NCBI GenBank assembly: GCA_913057985.1
Contig: CAJXPL010000003.1
Coordinates: 1 to 64,000 of the forward strand
Direction: 5' to 3'
DNA from: an uncultured Synechococcus sp.
GTDB lineage: Bacteria > Cyanobacteriota > Cyanobacteriia > PCC-6307 > Cyanobiaceae
DNA length: 64,000 bases
Position 1 is the stretch's first letter. Each line of letters opens with the position of its first letter. Shown here in pieces: positions 48,512 to 55,724 of this stretch. The notes beneath the pieces were generated by a model. It was given only the letters and a program-made list of their open reading frames with translations. It was not told where the DNA came from and ran no database searches. A program made the translations under genes and the position numbers.

Positions 48512-48665
48512 GCAGATGAAAGACCCCAAGCAGCCTGTGCGCTACTCAGTAGCGATAACCCCTCAGCTGAAGTCAGAACTTGACCGTCGCCGGAAGGAGT
48601 GGGGCCTGAGCAGTCGGGGTGAGGTGCTTGAGCGCCTTCTCGGCTGGATGGTTCAGGAGCCTTAA
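48504..48665 (+). CDS. ribbon-helix-helix-like small protein (53 aa)
   Basis: MAEQMKDPKQPVRYSVAITP (a beta strand) followed by QLKSELDRRRKEWGLSSRGE and VLERLLGWMV (two helices) is the layout of ribbon-helix-helix DNA-binding proteins of the CopG/Arc type. It could be the repressor of the TGATATCA operators, though that is speculation. Confidence 0.5.
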   Translation: MAEQMKDPKQPVRYSVAITPQLKSELDRRRKEWGLSSRGEVLERLLGWMVQEP

Positions 48666-48689
48666 GCGTTCGATTGTCTAGGTGCGCGG

Positions 48690-49766
48690 CTAGGTGTCGA
48701 CCTCGCCAGCCGCTCCCTGTCCGTATAACCCTCCACGTCCTTCCTCAAACAGCAGGAACAACTCGCCGTCGTATCCCAGCTCTCGCATCATGTATGCCCA
48801 TTCGACCTCGTCAGCTGGTTCGTAGTTATCGCTTTTGCTGATGTTCTTGGCAGCCCAAAGGGGTTGATAATTCCTCCAGTTGAAACCTACATAGCATTGC
48901 TCTGAGGGCTGGCCATTTTCACTCAACTGAAAGCTCTCAAGTGGTCGGACGTGATCGAGATGCCACTCTCCATAGTTATCTAGTGTCATACCTTCTTCGA
49001 ACTGACTCGATATCCACTCAACAAACTCATCCCAAGTGCAGTCCAAAAGGGCGAGAGTTTCCTCTGGTTTTCGTGCATTGTTTTCTCTAAGAGAATGAGC
49101 GATGCGGGAGCTTAGATTGCGTCTCATCGCAAACTCTGGATCAGCTGCATAACGAGCTTTCACATAAATAGCACCTTTATCGCGTTGTTCTTGTTGTTGG
49201 CGGAATCTTTTTCTCCAGGCAAGAAGCTCGGGAGTTCCTTGTCTGCGCCTGACGTCTTCACGCTTGCAACCTCGACATTGTCCGCTGTTTGCGTATCGAA
49301 GTTCTATGTGATTATTTTTGCAGGCTTTTCCATTAAAGTAAAACTGCAGCCCTTCTTCTTTGGCTATCCGTTGTGATCCTGGATAGCTAAACCATCCTTC
49401 GGGCACCTTGCCGCGATGTACTTCTCTTTCTTCTCGATTCTGTCGGTCAAACTTAATCGCTGCACCCTTATTGCCATCGGTTTGAAGCCCCCTTCTTCTG
49501 ACTGCTGAGGTCACAGCCCGTTTTGTTTTTCCTAGATGGTCAGCGATCTCTTGCTGGGTGAGACGGCTGACATTTTTAATAAGAAAATCGACCTCTTGGT
49601 CTGTCCATTCCGAAGGTTTTTCAGCTCTTCTGATCCCTTTTCTTTTCATCCTGTTAGCTACTGATGCTGAGGTTACTCCCAGCGATTCAGCCATTTCTTT
49701 GTTCGACATCCGCATGACGTTGTCGGCCAAAAATTGATCTTCTTCTTCTGTCCATTGCTTCGGCAT
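48690..49766 (-). CDS. HNH endonuclease with two N-terminal SANT/Myb-like repeats
   Basis: The 358-residue protein has two DNA-binding repeats at the start: QWTEEEDQFLADNVMRMSNK then ASVANRMKRKGI, and EWTDQEVDFLIKNVSRLTQQ then RAVTSAVRRRGL. A zinc-binding C-x2-C pair in SGQCRGCKRED precedes the HNH module WHLDHVRPLESFQ then FNWRNYQPLWAAKNISKSDN. The gene is distinctly AT-rich compared with its neighbours. It starts in a 1-base overlap with the integrase stop (minus strand), so the two are co-translated. Likely a homing-type or element-specific nuclease. Confidence 0.75.
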   Translation of the reverse strand: MPKQWTEEEDQFLADNVMRMSNKEMAESLGVTSASVANRMKRKGIRRAEKPSEWTDQEVDFLIKNVSRLTQQEIADHLGKTKRAVTSAVRRRGLQTDGNKGAAIKFDRQNREEREVHRGKVPEGWFSYPGSQRIAKEEGLQFYFNGKACKNNHIELRYANSGQCRGCKREDVRRRQGTPELLAWRKRFRQQQEQRDKGAIYVKARYAADPEFAMRRNLSSRIAHSLRENNARKPEETLALLDCTWDEFVEWISSQFEEGMTLDNYGEWHLDHVRPLESFQLSENGQPSEQCYVGFNWRNYQPLWAAKNISKSDNYEPADEVEWAYMMRELGYDGELFLLFEEGRGGLYGQGAAGEVDT

Positions 49767-51055
49767 CAGCTCGCCTCCGCCAGCCTTGCCATGGCAGCTC
49801 TTAGGTCAGTAGCTGTCATCCAGCGCTGGTAACGCTGCTCGTGCATCTGCAGGGAGTGCCCCATGCTCTGGGCGCACAGGCTTTGGTTCACGTTGGCTTC
49901 GATTGACCGCACGGCCCAGCGGTGCCGCATGTCATAGATATCGAATCGATAGTCGGCTCCGAAGACCTCGGCGATGGTCTCTTTGTAGATCTGCGCCTGA
50001 CGGGCACCGCGCCATGCAGCCACCCACCTCTCGCTGTCAGCGGAGTCGAACTGGTTGGGCTTGATCCACCTGGCCTCCTCGAGCGGCCCCGTTGGGATCT
50101 CCACCTCGTGAAGGGCCCAGCGGTCGATCCATTCCTTCGGGTACGCGAAGCAGGTTCGTGGTGCTGGCAGGCGCAACTTCTCCTTGATTGAGAGGCAATC
50201 GGCGGTGCCGTCCTTATGAAGCTGAAGGCTGGGCACCTCACCGGGTCTGCACCCGAATGTCGCCATCGCTGCGAGGCACCATCCCCACTTCGTGGGCCTG
50301 ATGACATCGATGAGTTGCACCAGCTGCTCATCGGTCGGGAGCTCTCGCTCCTGGGGCTTGTAGTTGCCCCGCAGCATGCGGAGCTGTTCGCTGCCCTCCA
50401 CCCCTGACTTCTTCAGCAGCCGCTCGAACTGCATGCAGGTCATCTGCCTAGTCCTGCTGTCTGGTTCCGTTGTTTCCAGCAGGGTTCGCTGCAGAAGACC
50501 AAGGCTCAGGACACCGTTGGCAGGCAAGCGGTTGAGGATGTGCTGATAGCGCTGCCAGGTGAGCTCGGTGTTGGGCAGTCGCTTCCGGGTCTGCCAGTAG
50601 TCCTTCTCATATGTGGCGATCGCTTCGGCGACGGTGATCGGCTTCTCAGGGATGACCTGGCCCGGCTGATGCTTTGCCCGCAGCACCACCGTGGTGGGAT
50701 CGATCCCTTCGCTGATCGCTTGGTGCATCGCTGTGGCGATCTGCTCCGCTTCGATCAATCCGCCCGGCGTTGCAGGACAACCGAGGCCAGCCTTCCGCTG
50801 TTTCCTCACCCCAGCTGCATCGGTCCAGGTGCCTCTGACACCGATGGTCCCCCTGCCGGGCACGACATACAGAGTCAGCTTTGCCCCGCGATTGCGCAGG
50901 GCTTGGTTAGTAGTGGTGAGGTCCAGGTCCAACCGGGCTGACTCTTGGTGGTTTATTTGGGGATTTGGCGCGAAATGGGCCTGATTTGGGCCTAATTTCT
51001 TGCCGGCATCATCCCGCATAATCCGGAAGGAGGCCACCACCTCATCCCTACTCAA
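49766..51055 (-). CDS. int: tyrosine integrase of the element
   Basis: The 429-residue protein shows an N-terminal arm-binding and core-binding region (TLYVVPGRGTIGVRGTWTDA, then ITVAEAIATYEKDYWQTRKR) and the catalytic residues: ATFGCRPGEVPSL (first Arg), DIYDMRHRWAVRSI (His-x-x-Arg) and SMGHSLQMHEQRYQRW (His and Tyr). It should join the element to the hydrolase gene. The N-terminal 40 residues run through the direct-repeat region at 50975, so the true start may be the TTG at 50933. Coupled to the HNH gene. Confidence 0.9.
   Translation of the reverse strand: MSRDEVVASFRIMRDDAGKKLGPNQAHFAPNPQINHQESARLDLDLTTTNQALRNRGAKLTLYVVPGRGTIGVRGTWTDAAGVRKQRKAGLGCPATPGGLIEAEQIATAMHQAISEGIDPTTVVLRAKHQPGQVIPEKPITVAEAIATYEKDYWQTRKRLPNTELTWQRYQHILNRLPANGVLSLGLLQRTLLETTEPDSRTRQMTCMQFERLLKKSGVEGSEQLRMLRGNYKPQERELPTDEQLVQLIDVIRPTKWGWCLAAMATFGCRPGEVPSLQLHKDGTADCLSIKEKLRLPAPRTCFAYPKEWIDRWALHEVEIPTGPLEEARWIKPNQFDSADSERWVAAWRGARQAQIYKETIAEVFGADYRFDIYDMRHRWAVRSIEANVNQSLCAQSMGHSLQMHEQRYQRWMTATDLRAAMARLAEAS
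50975..51010 (+). repeat. right end repeat (integrase-site-like)
   Basis: ATGGGCCTGATTTGGGCCTA matches the left end repeat at 41815 in 18 of 20 bases, again followed by CCGGCAT. More TTTGG(G/C) repeats precede it from 50955 on. The region lies 115 bases from the predicted junction with the hydrolase gene. Confidence 0.55.
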
Positions 51056-51068
51056 TCCCCCAGAACCG

Positions 51069-51797
51069 TTGTCAGAGCAGAAGAAATTAGATCCTAGAAC
51101 GGTTTCGCTGGATCAGCCCGTAGTGATCCTCGGTGGCTTTCTGATCACGCAGGAGGCCTATCTCCCCCTCGCTGATTGGATTGATCAGGCCACCGGTGCT
51201 GCGGTGCGCATCGTGCCTGCGTCCAAATTGGATTGGCTGGCCACCAGCTGGGCCTTTGGTTGGCGTCGCCTGCTTGATCGCGTTGATGCCGCTGTGCGCG
51301 AGCTTCAGGGCCTGTCATCGACCGGGCGGGTCACCTTGATCGGCCACAGTTCCGGTGGGGTGATGTTGCGGCCCTATCTGGCGGATCAGACCTTTCTGGG
51401 CCGCCGTTTCAACGGTGCAGCCCGATGCAATCGCCTGATCACCCTGGGCAGTCCCCATCAGGCCCTGCGTGCCACACCGCTGCGGGCTCGCGTGGATCGT
51501 GAGTTTCCGGGTTGCCCTGAAGCCGATCGGGTGGATTACGTCGCGGTTGCGGGTCGGCTTGATCCGCTGGGAGCGAATGCATCCAATTTTTCGCGCCGCA
51601 GCGCTGCCCGCAGCTATCGCCAGATCATGGGCGACCCGGATCTGCAGGGGGACGGTCTGGTTCCCCTTCCATCAGCCCTGCTGCGGGATGCCCGTTCGAT
51701 TGAGCTGGCTGATACGGCCCACGGCGGATTGTTCGGCCAAAGCTGGTACGGCTCCACCGATCGCATCGAGCGCTGGTGGTCGCAGCTCGGCGACTGA
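51069..51797 (+). CDS. alpha/beta hydrolase (lipase-like), 5' end replaced by element
   Basis: The nucleophile elbow is VTLIGHSSGGVMLRPYL (GxSxG), and ARSIELADTAHGGLFGQ carries the catalytic His. The N-terminus (LDQPVVILGGFLITQEAYLP) continues the stub at 41709, so the gene was split by the element. The current upstream part comes from element DNA and offers TTG starts at 51069 or 51000. Expression, if any, would depend on an element promoter. Confidence 0.8.
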   Translation: MSEQKKLDPRTVSLDQPVVILGGFLITQEAYLPLADWIDQATGAAVRIVPASKLDWLATSWAFGWRRLLDRVDAAVRELQGLSSTGRVTLIGHSSGGVMLRPYLADQTFLGRRFNGAARCNRLITLGSPHQALRATPLRARVDREFPGCPEADRVDYVAVAGRLDPLGANASNFSRRSAARSYRQIMGDPDLQGDGLVPLPSALLRDARSIELADTAHGGLFGQSWYGSTDRIERWWSQLGD

Positions 51798-51815
51798 ACC
51801 AGGCGATCAGGCATT

Positions 51816-52163
51816 GTGGCCTGCTTCGGCGATCAGCTTGTGCAGGAAACGAAAGGGTTTGGGGGGGGTCAGGCCAAGTCGGCCAAACGCAAATCCAGCA
51901 AGAAGCGCAAGCCGGGAACGTCAAACCATCGCCGTGATCAATGCCCAATGGGGCGCGACCCCGGCCTCGAGGCGATTCAGGCCAGGCAGTGCCTTGGCCT
52001 GCCGCTCACTGGGCGGTTAACCGTTGCCCAGGTGAAGCGGGCTCACAAGCTTCTTGCTGTTCAACACCATCCCGATAAAGGGGGCGACCCTGAGGTGATG
52101 ACACGGTTCAACACCGCCCGCGATGTGCTTCTTGAGCCCGAGATGGAGATGCTTGCTGCCTGA
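51816..52163 (+). CDS. J-domain (DnaJ-like) protein
   Basis: The C-terminal 65 residues are a J domain: LTVAQVKRAHKLLAVQHHPD, then KGGDPEVMTRFNTARDVLLE, with the HPD motif that stimulates Hsp70. The N-terminal 50 residues are Lys-rich and have no fold I can recognise. No G/F or zinc domain, so it is a short, probably specialised, DnaJ co-chaperone. GTG start. Confidence 0.8.
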   Translation: MACFGDQLVQETKGFGGGQAKSAKRKSSKKRKPGTSNHRRDQCPMGRDPGLEAIQARQCLGLPLTGRLTVAQVKRAHKLLAVQHHPDKGGDPEVMTRFNTARDVLLEPEMEMLAA

Positions 52164-52187
52164 CTCCCGGATGTGCGGCCAAGTGGG

Positions 52188-52310
52188 TCAGCTGCCGCTG
52201 CTGCGCCCCAGCACCAGCCAGGTGATCAGCATCAAGCCACTCAGGCTGACCACGGTGTAGATCCAATCGGCGTATGGCGTCCAGAACAGTCCCGCAACCG
52301 GAGCTGTCAT
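52188..52310 (-). CDS. small membrane protein (40 aa)
   Basis: MTAPVAGLFWTPYADWIYTV, then SLSGLMLITWLVLGRSS: one transmembrane helix. Overlaps the start of the upstream small membrane gene by 4 bases, forming a two-gene unit. Confidence 0.5.
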   Translation of the reverse strand: MTAPVAGLFWTPYADWIYTVVSLSGLMLITWLVLGRSSGS

Positions 52311-52501
52311 CGGTCCCAGACCAGCAGGAGCACCACAAACAAGGCCCCGAACACGAGGAAGGGCGTGAGCAGCGTCAGCAGAGACTGTGTTTCGATCGTT
52401 CCGGTTGCAGCAAGCGGATCATCCGGTGGCCTGTTTTGATCTGTCAAATCTCCGTTATTCACTGAGATTGAGGCCAGAGCTCGCGGCCAATCAACCTTCA
52501 T
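52307..52501 (-). CDS. small membrane protein (64 aa)
   Basis: The N-terminal half is polar and the C-terminal half a transmembrane segment (TLLTPFLVFGALFVVLLLVW). No family recognised. Co-translated with the gene at 52188; the real start could be a GTG at 52462. Confidence 0.45.
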   Translation of the reverse strand: MKVDWPRALASISVNNGDLTDQNRPPDDPLAATGTIETQSLLTLLTPFLVFGALFVVLLLVWDR

Positions 52502-52518
52502 CGGGATCGAGCAGTGGG

Positions 52519-52770
52519 ATGAACTACCGTCTGCGTCAAATTCTTGTTGCTTTTGCGGCCTCGATGGGGCTTGGCTTGCTTGGCGGGTTGGCGTTCAACG
52601 TCACGTCCCAACTGATCCGGCCCGGCAAGAGTGACTTGGGCCCGGCATCGCCGGGAGGGCCTGGCCGAGCTCCTGCGTTGCCTGAGCAGAACACAGGCTC
52701 ATCCGATCCAAACTGTGTTGTTCCTCCTGGAGGTGGCCCGCCTGTCACGACGAATTTCCAGCCCTGTTGA
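52519..52770 (+). CDS. small exported or membrane protein (83 aa)
   Basis: MNYRLRQILVAFAASMGLGL is an N-terminal hydrophobic signal or anchor; the rest is Pro- and Gly-rich (ASPGGPGRAPALPEQNTGSS) with two cysteines. Function unknown. Confidence 0.5.
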   Translation: MNYRLRQILVAFAASMGLGLLGGLAFNVTSQLIRPGKSDLGPASPGGPGRAPALPEQNTGSSDPNCVVPPGGGPPVTTNFQPC

Positions 52771-52921
52771 TTGCATCGCGAGGACGGGTTTTTGGGACAA
52801 GGTTTCAAAAGAAAAGATAAAAAAGTGCTCTTGCGATACCCAGATTTGTTTCGTTTGTTCGCTTCGATACCGAAATTGAAGGCTGGCTGAGGTGATTGTT
52901 TGGTTCTCTACCAGCCCATGC

Positions 52922-53071
52922 ATGAACAGCGATCAGCGTCTCAGTTATCTGCACTTGATGAACAAAGCTGCTGAATCGGAAGACAGACAGAGCTATTTCT
53001 ATTACCTCAAGCTGGCTGAACAGACACTCCAACGCCAGGATCCCGAGGTGCTCTGGAAGCCTGCAGGTTGA
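52922..53071 (+). CDS. small hypothetical protein (49 aa)
   Basis: MNSDQRLSYLHLMNKAAESE, then SYFYYLKLAEQTLQRQDPEV. Helical, tyrosine-rich. No family recognised. Confidence 0.5.
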   Translation: MNSDQRLSYLHLMNKAAESEDRQSYFYYLKLAEQTLQRQDPEVLWKPAG

Positions 53072-53072
53072 T

Positions 53073-53327
53073 TCAGCGAATCATGTTGGCCTTGAAAAAA
53101 CCAAATCCAAGGCCAAAGGATGAGGATTGATCGCGATGCAGCGTCACTGAAACATCGAAATCGAGTAGATTGGATTGTTCGATGTCTTCACGCTTCAAGT
53201 TGTGAGCGTTCTCCGATTCGAAGCCGTCGATGATGGCATCGCGATTGGTTTCCAGGTAACCCACCACCTGCTTCAGCACATGGTCGCGCCAGGCCTCGCT
53301 TGCGTCTTTGCTGATTCGATCAGACAT
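53073..53327 (-). CDS. hypothetical protein (84 aa)
   Basis: MSDRISKDASEAWRDHVLKQ, then ENAHNLKREDIEQSNLLDFD. The frame stays open to 53414; the ATG at 53327 is chosen. A mixed helical protein with no known domain. Confidence 0.5.
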   Translation of the reverse strand: MSDRISKDASEAWRDHVLKQVVGYLETNRDAIIDGFESENAHNLKREDIEQSNLLDFDVSVTLHRDQSSSFGLGFGFFKANMIR

Positions 53328-53344
53328 GGTGGCTTCATCCGTAT

Positions 53345-53662
53345 CTACAGGTTGAACCCGAGACCAACGTTGACACGCGTTCCGTAGTTGTAGGGACGAA
53401 CCGGTCCAAACCATGGGGGTGGGGCGACGACGACAGGTCTCCGATTGGGTGCGTAGTACACCGGGGCGTAGGTGCGGTAGTAGGGGCGATAGCTGTGCTT
53501 CACAGCGTTTTTGTAGCCCTTCCGGTACCCCTTGTTGTAGGCCTTCTGTTTCTTGTGGGAGTGGTGATGGCGATCGTTGTGGGCCTGGGCAGCGGGACTA
53601 ACACTGATTCCGGTGACAGCAATCAGAAGCGCAGCAATGCTGAGACGTTGAGCAAGCGACAT
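53345..53662 (-). CDS. exported His/Tyr-rich protein
   Basis: A signal peptide (LSIAALLIAVTGISVSPAAQA) is followed by HNDRHHHSHKKQKAYNKGYR, a His/Lys/Tyr-rich stretch, and a tail of Tyr and Pro (YRPYYRTYAPVYYAPNRRP). Histidine clusters suggest metal binding in the periplasm. Composition is unusual for this genome. Confidence 0.6.
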   Translation of the reverse strand: MSLAQRLSIAALLIAVTGISVSPAAQAHNDRHHHSHKKQKAYNKGYRKGYKNAVKHSYRPYYRTYAPVYYAPNRRPVVVAPPPWFGPVRPYNYGTRVNVGLGFNL

Positions 53663-53758
53663 AGCCAATCGTTTGACTGAATCGACCCTATCCTGCGTCT
53701 GCGGGGAAATCGTGTCGGCTTCCCGCTCAAATGTGACTGGATGCATCTCGCTGATGGA

Positions 53759-53854
53759 TCAACGTTCGATGTCTGTGCGTTGTTCGAGCACGAAACGCAG
53801 GGCCCACAGTCCGGCGTAGGAGCCCGTCAGCACGAGGAGGACCAAGATCAGCAC
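53759..53854 (-). CDS. possible small membrane peptide (31 aa)
   Basis: A GTG-started frame gives a hydrophobic helix (VLILVLLVLTGSYAGLWALR) and a charged tail (FVLEQRTDIER). Composition is that of a single-span membrane peptide, but its shortness makes it uncertain. Confidence 0.35.
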   Translation of the reverse strand: MLILVLLVLTGSYAGLWALRFVLEQRTDIER

Positions 53855-53907
53855 GACACATCCTCAGCGTGGTGGTTTGTTGTAGCTGAGCCGTGTTGGT
53901 TCTGTGG

Positions 53908-54453
53908 TCAGATCTTCCAGTAGCCGTACCAATCAGGATGGGCTGGGTTGTCGTCAACTTGGCCATCCGCGATCAGTTTCAAGTGCCACTGGCCATTGCC
54001 GTGAATCGGCAGCAGATCATCGAGCGCGCTGTCCATTTCGACAGGGTGAAGATCGTCCTTGTGCACCTGCTCCTGTCCCTTGAGCCAACGCTGCCGTGCC
54101 CGCGCCTTGGCGGAGGCTGAAGAACGGGCCACGATCACCCCGAAGGCATGCTGTTCTGCCATCGAGGCGGGGTCATAGGCGCCGAGGTTGACGAACCACA
54201 GCTGCGGACCGTCAACACTGGATGGATCCTGCGCTTGCTCAACAACCTCAACGCGATAGCCATCGACATGGTCGATGCAGCGGTAGCTGTCGATGTGCAA
54301 GCCGCGGCGGAGGCCGATCCATTCCTGCCGCAGCGCCGGCAGTGTTGCGTCGATGGTCTCGCCCACGACCCAGCGCACATCGTGCTGCTCCACATGGCAG
54401 CCCTTGCAACGGCCCCCCAGCGCCACCAGGAACAGCTTCATGGCGCTGCTCAT
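53908..54453 (-). CDS. DUF1543 family protein
   Basis: The N-terminus MKLFLVALGGRCKGCHVEQH (starting 4 residues in) and HDVRWVVGETIDATLPALRQ match DUF1543, a cyanobacterial and proteobacterial family of unknown role. The second half repeats LWFVNLGAYDPASMAEQHAF. The protein has 181 residues. The stop of the upstream gene overlaps its start by 4 bases, so 54450-54848 and this gene share a transcript. Confidence 0.75.
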   Translation of the reverse strand: MSSAMKLFLVALGGRCKGCHVEQHDVRWVVGETIDATLPALRQEWIGLRRGLHIDSYRCIDHVDGYRVEVVEQAQDPSSVDGPQLWFVNLGAYDPASMAEQHAFGVIVARSSASAKARARQRWLKGQEQVHKDDLHPVEMDSALDDLLPIHGNGQWHLKLIADGQVDDNPAHPDWYGYWKI

Positions 54454-54848
54454 CGCTGGGCCGTTGATGACGCGTCGGCATGGGCGACGACGGCACGGCA
54501 GTGGGCGATGAACTCCTCGCCGTTCCTCTCCCCTTTGGCTTGCTTGGTCTGCAGGCTGAGAATCTCAAAGGTCGCGGTGGTGCTGCTGCTCACCGAGGAG
54601 ACGGTCGGACTGCGGCTGCCATCATGAAGGCGATTGTCCAGCGGCAGTCCGTCGTAGGGATCGGTGCCGTCACAACGAAGGAAGGCTGCATGGATGGCAT
54701 CGATGGCCTCCCTCACCTGATACGTCGCCCCTCGCTTCCTGGCACGCTTGGTGATCGTCACCGCCGTGCGGTTCAGCAGCCGCTTGTAGCTGTCGGGGTC
54801 GATGTCCAGCCAGCTGGGGGGCGTGACCGACAACGGATTGCGTTCCAT
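54450..54848 (-). CDS. hypothetical protein with HNH-like motif
   Basis: MERNPLSVTPPSWLDIDPDS, then NRTAVTITKRARKRGATYQV and a FLRCDGTDPYDGLPLDN segment that resembles the start of an HNH zinc-nuclease module, although the rest of the module is not evident. Co-translated with DUF1543. Confidence 0.5.
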   Translation of the reverse strand: MERNPLSVTPPSWLDIDPDSYKRLLNRTAVTITKRARKRGATYQVREAIDAIHAAFLRCDGTDPYDGLPLDNRLHDGSRSPTVSSVSSSTTATFEILSLQTKQAKGERNGEEFIAHCRAVVAHADASSTAQR

Positions 54849-54873
54849 GCACCCCTTTGGTGGCTCCAGGTGT

Positions 54874-55074
54874 TCAGACTTTTTCGAGCCAGGCCACAAA
54901 CAACCGGCGGATTTCCTCTTCGTTGGTCACCCGTTCGCTCAGAGATGCCGTGACTGCGCCGGGGTGCTCGCGCTGCACGATCTGCTCAGCCTCGTAGGCA
55001 TCAGCCGCTTCGACAGGCTTGAAGCCAGCGTCAACGGCCGCTGGAGCGCAATAGAAGACGGGGTAACGGCTCAT
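54874..55074 (-). CDS. small hypothetical protein (66 aa)
   Basis: MSRYPVFYCAPAAVDAGFKP, then AADAYEAEQIVQREHPGAVT. A single small alpha/beta protein, no domain recognised. Confidence 0.5.
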   Translation of the reverse strand: MSRYPVFYCAPAAVDAGFKPVEAADAYEAEQIVQREHPGAVTASLSERVTNEEEIRRLFVAWLEKV

Positions 55075-55232
55075 CGGGTTGCTGCAACCTCCAACCGATA
55101 GCAACGATTCTGCGATCGAGTGAATGGCTGTGGGGAGCTTGCACCCACATCTGTTGAGTTCAGGCATCTTTCTTAAGTCCTGAGCCTCAACAGGTGCTGA
55201 TCCATACCTTTGGTGGTTCTTGCTGAGGAACC

Positions 55233-55391
55233 GTGGCTTTTGATTCTGGAGATAAAACAGATCGCTTCATTGCCGCAGCCAAGACACGGGCGGAAGCTGC
55301 ATTGAACGAGCCGGCACCAAAGCTGACGGCCTTGGAAAAGGGAATGTTGGAGTCGCTGCGACGGGGTGGAAGGCCCGTGCGTCATTGCTGA
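55233..55391 (+). CDS. small charged protein (52 aa), related to the one at 21036
   Basis: A GTG-started frame (AFDSGDKTDRFIAAAKTRAE, then AALNEPAPKLTALEKGMLES) that shares FI-AAK-R-EAAL----PKLT-LEK with the gene at 21036. No other recognised family. The C-terminus is basic (SLRRGGRPVRHC). Confidence 0.6.
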   Translation: MAFDSGDKTDRFIAAAKTRAEAALNEPAPKLTALEKGMLESLRRGGRPVRHC

Positions 55392-55393
55392 GC

Positions 55394-55723
55394 TCAGCGC
55401 ATGAGCAGCCAAACGGCCAAAGCACCGCAACCAAACCCCTTGATGAACTGGGCCCAGGTGAGGCCGTAGGTATCGAGGGAAAGCGTTCTCATCATCAGAT
55501 TCAGAACCTCTTTGTGTTTCCGAATCAAGGGTGAGCTGTTGGCCGTGTTCAGTTGCGGAATCTGTTTGAGCTTGATCTCCCCGAGCTTGGCCAACGTTGC
55601 TGGTCGCGTGTGCTGCTGGAGCATAAGGCGCGCCTGTTGGTCCGAAACGAACAAACCTTTCTTGGGTTGCTGTTCATCGGATGACACGTTGCTAGGCAGT
55701 GGAAGCCCCTCCAATTGATTCAT
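55394..55723 (-). CDS. hypothetical membrane-anchored protein (109 aa)
   Basis: MNQLEGLPLPSNVSSDEQQP, then a helical part (RLMLQQHTRPATLAKLGEIK) and a C-terminal transmembrane segment (GFGCGALAVWLLMR). Starts 1 base from the divergent exported protein at 55725, leaving no intergenic space. Confidence 0.5.
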   Translation of the reverse strand: MNQLEGLPLPSNVSSDEQQPKKGLFVSDQQARLMLQQHTRPATLAKLGEIKLKQIPQLNTANSSPLIRKHKEVLNLMMRTLSLDTYGLTWAQFIKGFGCGALAVWLLMR

Positions 55724-55724
55724 C

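Larger units (their letters stand above)
41709..51110. mobile_element. integrated phage-satellite/tycheposon-like element, ~9.3 kb
   Basis: The element splits a hydrolase gene, carries a large tyrosine integrase near its right end, a second short recombinase, a primase/DUF3987 helicase, an excisionase-like HTH protein, an HNH nuclease, a TerS-like protein and many small genes of no known family. Near-identical direct repeats lie inside both ends (41815 and 50975). There are no capsid, portal, tail or lysis genes, which argues against a full prophage. Exact ends are not certain. Confidence 0.75.
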
